Of a stretch of DNA of 64,000 nt, positions 9,072 to 17,362 are shown piece after piece. Numbering within the stretch: the first letter of the stretch is position 1; each line of letters begins with the position of its first letter. The notes under the pieces were generated by a model, which saw only the letters and a program-made list of their open reading frames with translations, did not search any database and was not told the DNA's origin. The stretch spans positions 62,001-126,000 of the forward strand of contig NZ_FOET01000017.1 in the NCBI RefSeq assembly GCF_900110735.1, in the 5' to 3' direction. This DNA is from Streptomyces radiopugnans. Lineage in GTDB: Bacteria > Actinomycetota > Actinomycetes > Streptomycetales > Streptomycetaceae. The position numbers and the translations under genes were made by a program.

Positions 9072-9329
9072 TCAGGCACGGCGCTTTCCGCCCGCGCAGC
9101 CGATCGTGGTGCTGCCGGCCCGGCCACCCGAGACGACGTCCAGGGTCGCGAGGTCAGAGACGAGCAGCAGCGGCTCGCGCACTCCGGCGTTGGACACGTA
9201 GGGCCCGAGGCCGATGCGTTCGATGCGTTCGGTGACCGGCGCGGCGGCCGCCAGGGCCACGAACGGGGAGTCTGCCGTCCCCCTGGTGGCCGGGGCTTGA
9301 GGGCCGGGCCCGGCGGGGCCGCCCCTCAA
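9072..9329 (-). pseudogene. Fragment of a luciferase-like (LLM class) flavin-dependent oxidoreductase
   Basis: A short minus-strand frame reads DSPFVALAAAAPVTERI, then PYVSNAGVREPLLLVSDLAT and LDVVSGGRAG. This is the N-terminal third of the bacterial luciferase-like monooxygenase family (usually VTERIRLGT.V.NAG.R.P..LA.D.ATLD.LSGGR). It has no proper start and stops at 9072-9074 after about 80 residues, while family members have about 300. Extra residues in ERIERIGLGPY look like a small duplication. It is a dead remnant left beside the MFS gene. Confidence 0.65.
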
Positions 9330-9333
9330 GCCC
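9293..9333 (-). terminator. Stem-loop downstream of the MFS gene
   Basis: Perfect 11-bp inverted repeat (9293-9303 with 9323-9333, arm GGGCTTGAGGG) with a GC-rich inner region, about 100 bases past the MFS stop at 9436. It overlaps the start of the luciferase-family fragment. Confidence 0.5.
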
Positions 9334-9435
9334 GGCGAGACAGGTGACTTCGCGGAGCGGATCGCCGGCCAGGGTGTGCCGGTTCCCGGTCATCCAGAGC
9401 GCCTGGCAGGCAGTGGCCTCGGCGGCGAGGGGTGA

Positions 9436-10695
9436 TCAGGACACTCCGGAGTCGTTCGTCAACTGTCCGGCCTGGCTGGCTCCTTGCGTCTCCGTCCGGG
9501 GTTGACGCGCGCCCGCGGTGTCGGACCGGAGGTTCGCGTTGCCGTGGTGCGATCGTCTGTCGGTCGCCCAGACGACCAGCGCGCAGGCCGCGAACCCGGC
9601 CCCGAGGAGGCTGGATCCGGTCCAGCTGCCGGCGGCGAAGACGGCGGTGGTCCCGGCCGCACCGAGAGCGGAGCCGAGTGAGTAGAAGACCATGTAGCCC
9701 CCGATGACGCTGCTGACGCGGTCCGGATGCGCGGTGGTGAGCAGGTGCTGGTTGCTCACGTGTACGGCCTGGACCGCGAAGTCGAGGGCCACGATGCCGG
9801 CGATGAGGAGCCACAGCGACCACGGCAGTTGCGCGATCGCCGCCCATGAGAGGACCAGCAGGGCGAGCGCGAGACCGGTGACCGGGACCGCCCGTCCCGC
9901 GTCCGCCCACCGCCCGGCACGTGCCGCGCCGAGCGCGCCGGCCAGTCCGGCGATGCCGAACAGTCCGACCTGGCTCTCGCTCAGCTGCCACGGTGTGTCC
10001 GCCAGCGGCAGGGACAGTCCGCTCCACAGGGTTCCGAAGGACGCGAACAGGAAGAACGCGATGAGCCCGCGTGTCAGGAAGAGGCGCTGCCCGAACAGTC
10101 CGCCGAGCGAGGCGACGACCTGCCGGTACTCCGTGGGCGGGCCGGGGCGTTCCTCCGGCGGCAGTGCGGCGAGGACGAGGGCCGCCAACCCGAGTGACAG
10201 CACCGCGAGCACGGCATAGACGCTCCGCCAGCCCCACACGTCGGCGAGCGCACCGGTGACGACCCGCGCGCCCAGGATGCCGACCACGACGCCCGAGGTC
10301 ACGACACCGATGTTCCGTCCGCGTTCGGCGGGCTCCGAGACCGACGCGGCGTAGGCCACCGTGGTCTGCACCACGACCGCGAACACCCCGGCCGTCGCGA
10401 GCCCGGCGAAGGCCGCCCACGCGGCTGACGCCGAGGCTGTCAGGAGCATCCCCCCTGCGGTGATCGCCAGGTGCACGGCGATGAGTCGGCGCCTGTCGAC
10501 CACGTCGCCGAGCGGCACCAGCAGCACCAGTCCTGCCAGGTAGCCGAACTGTCCGGTCGCGACGATCCACCCGGTGAGTTCTTCCGGCAAACCGAGGTCG
10601 CGTCCCATCGGCTCCAGGACCGGTTGTGCGGCGTAGACGCTCGCCACAGCGACACCACACACCAGCGCGAGCAGCAGCCGCCGCCATGCGTTCAT
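9436..10695 (-). CDS. MFS transporter, YnfM-like drug/metabolite efflux family
   Basis: 419-residue major facilitator with 12 predicted membrane helices, starting at ATG 10695 behind GGGG. The loop 2-3 signature appears as LVPLGDVVDRRRLI and the helix 1 region as ASVYAAQPVLEPMGRDLGL, as in the YnfM/arabinose-efflux group of MFS proteins. The C-terminal 40 residues are polar and low in complexity. It is transcribed away from an HxlR-type regulator whose start is only 86 bases off, a standard regulator/efflux pair, so induction by a toxic or redox-active compound is likely. The substrate is unknown. Confidence 0.88.
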   Translation of the reverse strand: MNAWRRLLLALVCGVAVASVYAAQPVLEPMGRDLGLPEELTGWIVATGQFGYLAGLVLLVPLGDVVDRRRLIAVHLAITAGGMLLTASASAAWAAFAGLATAGVFAVVVQTTVAYAASVSEPAERGRNIGVVTSGVVVGILGARVVTGALADVWGWRSVYAVLAVLSLGLAALVLAALPPEERPGPPTEYRQVVASLGGLFGQRLFLTRGLIAFFLFASFGTLWSGLSLPLADTPWQLSESQVGLFGIAGLAGALGAARAGRWADAGRAVPVTGLALALLVLSWAAIAQLPWSLWLLIAGIVALDFAVQAVHVSNQHLLTTAHPDRVSSVIGGYMVFYSLGSALGAAGTTAVFAAGSWTGSSLLGAGFAACALVVWATDRRSHHGNANLRSDTAGARQPRTETQGASQAGQLTNDSGVS

Positions 10696-10781
10696 TGCGC
10701 CCCAAACTCAATTAGTAGCAAAATGAAACTGATTTGACGGTACGGCATGCTGGTTTCAATCCGCAACCTATGGGAGGTGGC
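10696..10781. promoter_or_regulatory. Divergent MFS/HxlR promoter with a possible HxlR operator
   Basis: 86-base intergenic, AT-rich for this genome (AATTAGTAGCAAAATGAAAC). It holds an inverted pair TGAAAC (10724-10729) and GTTTCA (10753-10758), consistent with a dimeric regulator site covering both promoters. The dyad is short and untested. Confidence 0.5.
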
Positions 10782-11240
10782 ATGTCACGCAGCACCGGGC
10801 GCGCACCGGACACCGGCTGGACCGACCCCGACTGCCCCGTCGCCCGCACGCTCGACCTCGTCGGCGACCGGTGGAGCCTTCTCGTCATCCGCGACGCGAT
10901 GGACGGAGCACGATCGTTCACCGAGTTCCGGCGACGCACCGGCATCGCCCGCAACATCCTCACCGACCGCCTCCGCAAGCTCACCGCTCACGGACTCCTC
11001 GCCCAGCACACCGCACCGTCGGGCCGCCGCCAGGAGTACGTACTCACCGACGCCGGCCGTGCCCTCTTCCCCGTCATCCTTGCTCTGCGCCAGTGGGGGG
11101 AACGCCACGCCTTCGCCCCCGGGGAGGCCCACTCCACCCTCGTCGACCGGCACGGCGCCCCGGTACCGGAATTCACACCGATCACCACCGACGGCACCCC
11201 CCTCGACGCCGACACCACCCACGTGCAGAAGGCCCGGTAG
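10782..11240 (+). CDS. HxlR-family winged-helix transcriptional regulator
   Basis: 152-residue HxlR-type regulator. ATG 10782 is preferred because GGGAGG lies four bases upstream; earlier in-frame starts have no ribosome site. The HxlR signature is clear: a Cys near the N-terminus in PDCPVARTLDLVGDRWSLLV, then the winged helix (RSFTEFRRRTGIARNILTDR, HGLLAQHTAPSGRRQEYVLT). The single N-terminal Cys is the redox- or electrophile-sensing residue in several family members. It probably controls the divergent MFS pump and itself. Confidence 0.92.
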   Translation: MSRSTGRAPDTGWTDPDCPVARTLDLVGDRWSLLVIRDAMDGARSFTEFRRRTGIARNILTDRLRKLTAHGLLAQHTAPSGRRQEYVLTDAGRALFPVILALRQWGERHAFAPGEAHSTLVDRHGAPVPEFTPITTDGTPLDADTTHVQKAR

Positions 11241-11387
11241 AAGCCCCCGGCCCCTCCAGATCTCGCGGACACCGCACCCTCCACACACCCGCCCGGGAGA
11301 CGGCGGTCTCGGGAGAGCCGGCCGCAGCGGCGCAGCCACCGGCCGAATCGCCGACCCGGCATGCCGCCGCGCGACGGACGGCGGCGC

Positions 11388-11770
11388 TCACCGGGAACGG
11401 GGCGCCCGCCGCGGCTGCGAGCCGGCAGGCGGCTTCGGGTTCCGCGCCCCCGGCGGTGCCGCCCATCTCCTCACTGACCAGTCCAGCACAACGACGGTCC
11501 CCAGACCGGCCGGGGTGAGGTTCCACAGCCGCTCGCCGCCCTTCCCCATCCGGATGGCCTTGCCGACCGACTTCGCCAGGCCTGCGACCGCGAGGTCCTT
11601 GCACGCGTTGCGCGCGGTCTGCAGATCCGCGGTCCCCGGGCACACCATCTGCCGCAACCGGGCGGCGGTGGCCATTCACCACCCCCAGCGCCGCCGACAC
11701 CCGCTGCCGCATCTCCTCCGTTGTCCGGGCACGCTTCGGCTGCCTCCTGGGGCGTCAGGCGCGTTGAACG
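11388..11770 (-). pseudogene. Broken replication-relaxation family gene
   Basis: One minus-strand frame encodes VATAARLRQMVCPG-type sequence (MATAARLRQMVCPGTADLQ, ARNACKDLAVAGLAKSVG, GGERLWNLTPAGL), the winged-helix start of the replication-relaxation family found on actinomycete plasmids and integrative elements. The expected preceding residues (MRQRVSAALGVV) lie in a different frame near 11680-11712, so a frameshift separates them. After about 95 residues the frame leaves the family, so most of the protein is missing. It hints that this stretch once belonged to a mobile element. Confidence 0.6.
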
Positions 11771-11819
11771 GGGGGCACTCGCTCCGTTGCGAGGGAAGCC
11801 ACCTGGTAGCCGGGCGGAG

Positions 11820-13778
11820 TTACTCACCGGAACGGGGGCAGATGATCTTGGTCAGCTCGTTCTCCCACTCATCGAGGGTGTCTGCCGGGGCGGTTGTGGC
11901 CGCCTGTTCTGCCAGTGGTGCGCCGGCGTCGAGGAAGGCGATGGCGTCTTCGCGTGCCATCGACAGCAGCGCCGTTCCTTCGGCGGAGCGCAGCCGGACG
12001 AAGATCCGCCTGCGGTGGTCGGCGGGGTGCGGCTCGTCAGGTCCGGGCCATACGATCACGTCGCCGATGCCGACGCTGTGGTGCAGGCCGTCGGCCAGCA
12101 GTTCGCGGGCGAAGAGCCATGTCCTTTCCTCGTCGGTGCCTGCGTTGAAGACGGCTGTGATCGCGTACCTGTCCGCGGCTCGGTAGATCAGGCGGACCGG
12201 AAGCCGTTTGCCGCGGTCGTCTTCTTCCTCGTGCAGGCGCAGCCACAGCTGCGCGTGCTTTTCGGGTCCGCCGCCGCCCTGCTCGCTCCACAGCAGGATC
12301 CCGCCGTCGGTGCTGGAGGGCGGCGGTTCCTGCGGGAGACGGGCGGTTCTCGGCAGGGTGTCGACAGCGCCGTCCGCGGCGGCGCGGTGCCCTGTGCCGC
12401 GCGGAGGGCGGCCCGCGGCGGTGGGTACCAGCAAGGCACTGCTGGGCCGGGGAGCGTAGGCGTCCATATCCGGCAGCGGAGGTGGCTGGGCCGGAATGGC
12501 ACGGCGGTGTGCCGGGGCCAGGTCCACCGCGAGTTCGGCGGCTACCAGCAGGTGAGCCGGAGAGAACGCGGGGTGCGCCGCCCGGCCGTGTCCTCGTGGA
12601 AGCTTTTCGACTATCGGGTTCACCTTCCGGTAAGCGAGGTCTCCTGCCGCGGCGTCCGGGCATGCCTGCTGGGCCAGCTCGCTCATGATGCGGTGTGCTG
12701 CGTCGATCTCCCACGCGTCTGCTGCGCGGCCTGGGCGGAGGAGTCGCGGGCAGGCGTGGTCGCACGGTAGCGGTGGTGCCACCCGGAGAAGGTCGGTCAG
12801 GCGTGCGGAGGGCAGCCGGCTGCTCCCGCTCTTCTCGGCACGGCCGGGCGGCAGGCCGGCCTCCGCGACCGCGCTGGCCGATGTCCCGATCTCCTGGCCG
12901 GCGGGTGGCTGTGCCACCAGCCGGCGCCAGGCCGTGGAGAGCCCCAGGACGCTGGGCCGTATCCCGGCCGACGGCCAGGGCCACAGGGCGCTTCCGGCTG
13001 CGATGGCCGTGGCGGGCCCGTGGCCGCAGCCGTTGGCGAGCACGGCAATAGCGGGGTCGTCTGCGATGGGAGCAGAGCCCGTCGACGCCTGGGAGGCCGC
13101 CGTTGTGAAGCCTCCGCCCATGGCCGGCGCAGTGGGGCAGAGGCCCGGGTACTCGGCCACCGGGTGGAAGGCGGTCCGCCCACCATGGGTTCGCCTGCTG
13201 CTCATCACCAGCCACAGCGCAGCAGCCACCAGCGCGGTGTTGCCTGAGTCCGCAGTGTGCGGCTTGCCGAGGTGCTCGATGGCCCGGGAGTCCGTGTAGG
13301 TGCGCAGAAAGTCCAGCGCAAGCCTGGCAGCGATGCCGCGCGGCCGCGGCGGGTTGAGGCGTGCGGTCAGCAACCGGGCGGCCAACGAGCAGTCCCCGGG
13401 CGCAGCCACACCCTGGTCCGGCAGAAGACCGTGGCCGTCCGCCCGGAGCAGGCGCCACAGGCCAGGCAGCGGCACGCGGCCTGATCCGGCCGCCTCGGCG
13501 AGCGTGTCCGCCTCCGGTGTGCTGCCGGTGCCCTCGGACGGGGCCTGCTCCTGGGAGGTGCCGCTGTCGTTCCCGGGTGCGGCTGGGTCCTCGTCGGCAT
13601 CGCTGTCGCAGGTGGTTTCCCAGGCGGCGGCGTGCAGCCGGCGCCTGGCCTCCTCGGGGATGGCCGCGCCGAGGGCGTGTACGTGGGGCGCGCCCAGACT
13701 GGAGGCGGCCATGAGGGCCGCGAACTCGGCGTCGTCAGCGGTGGTGGTGTGCATCGCCTCGTCCTTGTGAACACTCAT
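11820..13778 (-). CDS. Large protein with C-terminal SsgA-like (SALP) domain
   Basis: 652-residue protein starting at ATG 13778 (MSVHKDEAMHTTTADD), whose start codon overlaps the stop of the upstream sigma-like gene (ATGA). The last 150 residues (QLWLRLHEEEDD, LPVRLIYRAADRYAITAVFN, RTWLFARELLADGLHHSVG, GDVIVWPGPD, GTALLSMAREDAIAFLD) match SsgA-like proteins, which steer cell division and sporulation septation in actinomycetes. Ordinary SsgA-like proteins have only about 130-150 residues; here about 500 Ala/Pro-rich residues without a domain I know precede it (for example VAAALWLVMSSRRTHGG and LAYRKVNPIVEKLPRG). No signal peptide is seen. Coupling to a sigma-like protein suggests a regulatory pair in development, which is inference. 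Confidence 0.75.
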   Translation of the reverse strand: MSVHKDEAMHTTTADDAEFAALMAASSLGAPHVHALGAAIPEEARRRLHAAAWETTCDSDADEDPAAPGNDSGTSQEQAPSEGTGSTPEADTLAEAAGSGRVPLPGLWRLLRADGHGLLPDQGVAAPGDCSLAARLLTARLNPPRPRGIAARLALDFLRTYTDSRAIEHLGKPHTADSGNTALVAAALWLVMSSRRTHGGRTAFHPVAEYPGLCPTAPAMGGGFTTAASQASTGSAPIADDPAIAVLANGCGHGPATAIAAGSALWPWPSAGIRPSVLGLSTAWRRLVAQPPAGQEIGTSASAVAEAGLPPGRAEKSGSSRLPSARLTDLLRVAPPLPCDHACPRLLRPGRAADAWEIDAAHRIMSELAQQACPDAAAGDLAYRKVNPIVEKLPRGHGRAAHPAFSPAHLLVAAELAVDLAPAHRRAIPAQPPPLPDMDAYAPRPSSALLVPTAAGRPPRGTGHRAAADGAVDTLPRTARLPQEPPPSSTDGGILLWSEQGGGGPEKHAQLWLRLHEEEDDRGKRLPVRLIYRAADRYAITAVFNAGTDEERTWLFARELLADGLHHSVGIGDVIVWPGPDEPHPADHRRRIFVRLRSAEGTALLSMAREDAIAFLDAGAPLAEQAATTAPADTLDEWENELTKIICPRSGE

Positions 13779-14629
13779 CGTGCTCCCCCCTCCTCCGGTC
13801 GGCTCCGGTGGAAGCCGCCGGCGGAAACCTTGGTGCGTGCGCGGGCCAGGCGCCTCTCGAGTGCCTTGGGTGTCAGGCCGACCTGCTGTGCGGCCTCGGT
13901 CTGGGTGTAGCCCAGGGCCATCCATACGAGGGCCTCGCGCAGCTGCTCGTCGGGCAGCAGCGGGCGCAGCCGGCGGATGTCGTCGTAGAGGGCGGCGGCG
14001 TGGACGGGGTCGGTGGCACGCTGGTCGGGGATGTCGCGCTGGGCGTGGAGGAGGCCGTCGCCGTTGTCGGGACGGCGGTCCAGTTCGGCCTGGCCCATGC
14101 GGTGGGTTTTGCACCAGCGGGTGTAGACGGCGGGGAAGGTGAGGATGCCGGCACCGACGAAGTAGGTCGTCAGGCTGGCGCCGCCGTGCGGCGTCCACTT
14201 GCCGCGGATCAGGCCGTGCTCGCGGAACAGGGCGCTGCCCTTGATGACGGTGTCGGTGACGACCTGGGTGCGGTCCTCGTACTTCCACGTCCAGGTGGTG
14301 GGCAGCATGTCCGGCGGTATGGGGCGGCCCATGTCGGCTGCGCGGTCGAAGATACGGCCGGTGGCACTCCAGGTGCTCAACGTGCGCCACCCGTACTCCA
14401 TCAGTTCCTCGGTGAAGGTTCGGTAGTGGGGGCCTGAGAAGTCCCGGCGGCGCAAGAACTCCACCAGGGCGGCATCGGCTTCGCGGCGCTGAACGCGGGC
14501 CGACGCGCCCTCCGCACCGGCGAGGTCCTCTTCCAGGGTGTACAGGAAGCCGTTCGTCTCGGCGGTCGCCTGCCTGCTGTGCGGCGTAACGCCGCGGGGA
14601 GCACGCCCCTCACAGATTCCGTCCGGCAC
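13775..14629 (-). CDS. Sigma-70-like protein (region 4 helix-turn-helix), coupled to the SsgA-domain gene
   Basis: 284-residue protein from GTG 14629, with GGGAG six bases upstream. The C-terminal 55 residues (LLPDEQLREALVWMALGYTQ, TEAAQQVGLTPKALERRLAR) form a sigma region 4-type helix-turn-helix. The N-terminal part (FTEELMEYGWRTLSTWSATG, GRPIPPDMLPTTWTWKYE) is not a standard sigma region 2, although a proteinaceous core of that size would fit a divergent ECF-type factor. Its stop overlaps the start of the SsgA-domain gene, so the two are almost certainly made together. DNA binding is well supported; a true promoter-recognition role is less sure. Confidence 0.72.
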   Translation of the reverse strand: MPDGICEGRAPRGVTPHSRQATAETNGFLYTLEEDLAGAEGASARVQRREADAALVEFLRRRDFSGPHYRTFTEELMEYGWRTLSTWSATGRIFDRAADMGRPIPPDMLPTTWTWKYEDRTQVVTDTVIKGSALFREHGLIRGKWTPHGGASLTTYFVGAGILTFPAVYTRWCKTHRMGQAELDRRPDNGDGLLHAQRDIPDQRATDPVHAAALYDDIRRLRPLLPDEQLREALVWMALGYTQTEAAQQVGLTPKALERRLARARTKVSAGGFHRSRPEEGGAR

Positions 14630-14846
14630 ACTTCGCTCCCTCGCCTCGCCCCTCCGACGGGCCCCGAACCCGCCGCCCGTCTCACAACGAGGTCATAGAC
14701 GCGCCGTGCGGTTCTCCCCCCTCCCCACCTCCACTCAACAGATGTGACGTGCATCACGCGGGGGATGGCGGGGGGTGGTCCTCTACACCCACACCAAGCG
14801 GCCACCGCAACCGCGGCGGCCACCCGTCACCTCACCGGAGGACACC

Positions 14847-15191
14847 ATGACCGCGCATCCCTTCCCGGAGCAGGACCACGGCCACACCGGCGGCCAGGCC
14901 ACCGGCCGCCCCTCCCCCGCACCGGGCGTCCCCGCCGGCCACGCCCCGCAGGCCGTGCCCCACCAGCACACCCCGGTCGGCTCGCATCCCCCACAGCCTC
15001 CTGCCCCCGGCGGGGGACAACCCCTGCTGTGTCTGCGCAGCGCCCTCATCCTGCTGCTCGGCACCCTCGCCGCCACCGGTACCGCCGTGCTGACCTACCT
15101 CGCCCAGCACAACACCGCCACCGCGCTCTTGGCCGGCGGCGCCGCCTTCGCCGGCGCCGTCCTGTTCTTCCACACCATCATCGCCACCTGA
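14847..15191 (+). CDS. Small two-helix membrane protein
   Basis: 114-residue protein; ATG 14847 has CGGAGG five bases upstream. A Pro/His/Gly-rich hydrophilic half (residues 1-60) is followed by two membrane helices (SALILLLGTLAATGTAVLTY and LLAGGAAFAGAVLFFHTI). I do not recognise a named family, though proteins of this layout are common in Streptomyces. It is divergent from the sigma-like/SsgA operon and closes with its own hairpin. Confidence 0.72.
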   Translation: MTAHPFPEQDHGHTGGQATGRPSPAPGVPAGHAPQAVPHQHTPVGSHPPQPPAPGGGQPLLCLRSALILLLGTLAATGTAVLTYLAQHNTATALLAGGAAFAGAVLFFHTIIAT

Positions 15192-15196
15192 CACCC

Positions 15197-15227
15197 GGCG
15201 GCGCCCCGCACACCCCGGGGCGCCGCC
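15197..15227 (+). terminator. Stem-loop after the small membrane protein
   Basis: Perfect 12-bp inverted repeat (15197-15208 with 15216-15227, arm GGCGGCGCCCCG), 7-base loop, six bases after the stop. Confidence 0.7.
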
Positions 15228-15377
15228 CCACCCCAGGCCACGGCAAACCGCTCCCCCACCCACCATGGGCACGGCCACCACCCTGGCTGTCCCCACCGCC
15301 CCGTCTTCGCTCACCACGGAGCGAGTGGACGTGCGGGCGCCGTCACCTGCTGGTTCGTGTGCGTGGGATGTGGCGGT

Positions 15378-16006
15378 TCAGGCGGGGTGGGCTTCTTCCC
15401 ATGGCGCGGGCCCATGCGCGTACCGCCTGGGAGTCGATGCGCCGCCCGCTGCCGGGGGGCGATGCCGGCGCGGGAGCGGGCCGGGCGGGGGCCGGAGCGA
15501 AGGAGACGCCCCGTCGGGGAGGTCGTCGGGGAAGACGGGGACCTGGGCATGTCCGCCGAGGACGGCGGTGAGGAAGTCGGTGAGGGTGCCGTCGAAGGTG
15601 TACCAGTCGCGGTCGCGGGGCTGGTTGACGGTGATACACCAGGTATCGGGGGCGGTTCGGGGTGTGGTGATCCAGAACAGGTGGTTGCCGTTGTCGGTCA
15701 CTCCGGCGGCGAACAGCGCCTGGGGGTCGTGAGGGACGGGGAACTGGTCCTGGTCGCGGTCCTGGGTGAGCTGGTCGCGCAGGATGGCGGGCATGGGGCC
15801 GGTGAGGCCGGCCCATGGGGTGGGGGGCGTGGGGGTGGTAGATGCGGAGGAAGTCGCAGAACGCGCCGGGTCCGTAGGCGGAGGCCAGATGTTTGTAGTC
15901 GCCGGGCAGGCGCAGGCCGAGGGTGGCCTCGACGGCCGGCCAGTCCACGGCCGGGGGTGTGGCAGGCGGGGGGGCAGAGCCGGGTCAGGTCGTCGGGGCC
16001 GGTCAT
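15378..16006 (-). pseudogene. SMI1/KNR4-family protein broken by two frameshifts
   Basis: Three minus-strand frames together give one SMI1/KNR4-type protein. It starts at ATG 16006 (MTGPDDLTRLCPP), shifts at the seven-G run 15968-15974 into WPAVEATLGLRLPGDYKHLA and YGPGAFCDFLRIYHP, and shifts again near the six-G run 15822-15827 into LTGPMPAILRDQL, then NGNHLFWITTPRTAPDTWCI and FLTAVLGGHAQVPVFPDD. Proteins of this superfamily are often immunity proteins against polymorphic toxins in bacteria. Both breaks lie in homopolymers, so sequencing error is possible; otherwise it is a pseudogene. No toxin partner is visible next to it. Confidence 0.7.
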
Positions 16007-16089
16007 GGCCGGCGTCCTTGGCGGTGTCGCTGCTGCTGTGCGTGGGCGGGGTTGTCCAGGGTGGTGCCACGATCGTTTTTCCTTTTTGA

Positions 16090-16560
16090 CCGTGGGCTTC
16101 GAGCCGGATGCACTCCGGTACGGAGTCCCTCTGGTGGTCGCTGTACTCGAGGTGGACGTCGCAGGTGACGATCTTTCCGTCTTTTTCGACCGCGTCGTGG
16201 ATCGCTTGGAGGAGATCTTCGCCGCGCCGGATGAGCAGACCGTCACCGTTCCGGGGACCGAGGCGGCCGCGCTGATCGTCCCGAGCCTGGCCGGATCGCT
16301 GACCGCCGTCCTTGACCTGCGGAAACTGTTGGCCAGACGGATCGAGGAACTCCTGGAGGTCCGCCCTCTTCCCAAGACCCTGACCTCGGTGCCGGGGTCG
16401 GTGTCAGGACCGGGGCCCGCATTCTGACCGAGGTCGGCGGCGGCAGCACCTTCCCGACCGCCGGCCACCTCGCCGCCTACGCCGGTCCCGCCCCGGCAAC
16501 CCGCAGCTCGGACTCCTCAATCCGTGACGAGCAATCCTCCGGGAGGGGAAGACAGGGCCG
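16090..16560 (+). pseudogene. Truncated, frameshifted IS110-family transposase
   Basis: C-terminal half of an IS110-type transposase: EQTVTVPGTEAAALIVPSLA, LLARRIEELLEVRPL and KTLTSVPG, then one base is missing in the G-run near 16393-16397 and the expected VRTGARILTEVGGGSTFP, TAGHLAAYAGPAPATRSS continues in the next frame. The N-terminal DEDD catalytic region is absent. The fragment ends against the stop of the neighbouring membrane gene. Confidence 0.75.
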
Positions 16561-16561
16561 T

Positions 16562-17191
16562 CTACCCCGCCAGGGGGCTGGTCTCCTGTTCTTGGGAGAC
16601 GCGGCCGCGGTGGCGGGCCCAGGTGGCCAGGGCGGTTCCGGCGGCCAGGGAGCTGGCGAAGCCTGCGGCCATGTCGGCGATGGTGTCGTCGTAGTGCGCG
16701 GCGATCTGCGCGCCGAGCACGTCCTTGCCGAACCACTCGTACAGCTCCCACAGCAGTGCCACGGTGCAGCCCAGCGCGGTGGTCAGCAGGGGAACCGAGG
16801 TGGTCCGCAGTTCGCGCGCCTTCAGCGGAGGCAGCAGGCGCCATCGGATCAGCAGCAGGTGCAAGGTCGCGGCCACCACGCCGGGGACCACCGCGTGCAG
16901 GAGCGTGTCGTACCAGGGGGCGAGCTCGTACCAGTTGGCCGGGGAGGACCAGGCGGCCACCGTCAACACCGCGCACACCAGCAGGTCCACCGGAGCGCGC
17001 AGCCCGGCCAGTCGGGGCACCAGCAGGGCCAGGAACAGCAGGGTGAAGCGGAACACCCCTTCTAGGGACAGGAAGGCTGCGGCGATCGCGGAGATCGCGG
17101 CCCCGGCTCTGATCAGGTCGGCGCCGATGCGGCAGGTGCGGCCGAGGACGGTCCTCGCTGTGGTCTTCTGGTCGGTTGTGGCGGTCGGCAT
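16562..17191 (-). CDS. Integral membrane protein (VanZ/DUF2238-like layout)
   Basis: 209-residue protein with about five membrane helices. ATG 17191 (MPTATTDQKTTAR) is used; an in-frame ATG further upstream would add a basic Pro-rich leader. Helices include LLVCAVLTVAAW, HAVVPGVVAATLHLLLIRW and LLTTALGCTVALLWELYEW. The conserved-looking ALLWELYEWFGK and YDDTIADMAAGFASSLAAG near the C-terminus resemble membrane proteins annotated as DUF2238/VanZ-like. The function is unknown. It diverges from the PAP2 gene at 17363, and a lipid- or envelope-related role is only suggested by that neighbour. Confidence 0.75.
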   Translation of the reverse strand: MPTATTDQKTTARTVLGRTCRIGADLIRAGAAISAIAAAFLSLEGVFRFTLLFLALLVPRLAGLRAPVDLLVCAVLTVAAWSSPANWYELAPWYDTLLHAVVPGVVAATLHLLLIRWRLLPPLKARELRTTSVPLLTTALGCTVALLWELYEWFGKDVLGAQIAAHYDDTIADMAAGFASSLAAGTALATWARHRGRVSQEQETSPLAG

Positions 17192-17362
17192 GGGTGGGCG
17201 GGTTTCCCGTCCGCGTGGAGCCAACCACGCCTCTGCGGGAGGCGGGCGGGGTTTCATCGCGGGAAACCGGGTACCGGACGCTCTCACGCCGCATGGCCCG
17301 CTGGGAGGCGGAGCCGGCGGTGTCCTCGTACACCCATGTTTCCCCGGGAGAAGGGACAGTGC

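Noticed and set aside
15720-16560. SMI1/KNR4 gene next to a transposon read as a toxin-immunity pair
   Set aside because: No polymorphic toxin or secretion marker is adjacent; the neighbour is an IS110 fragment.
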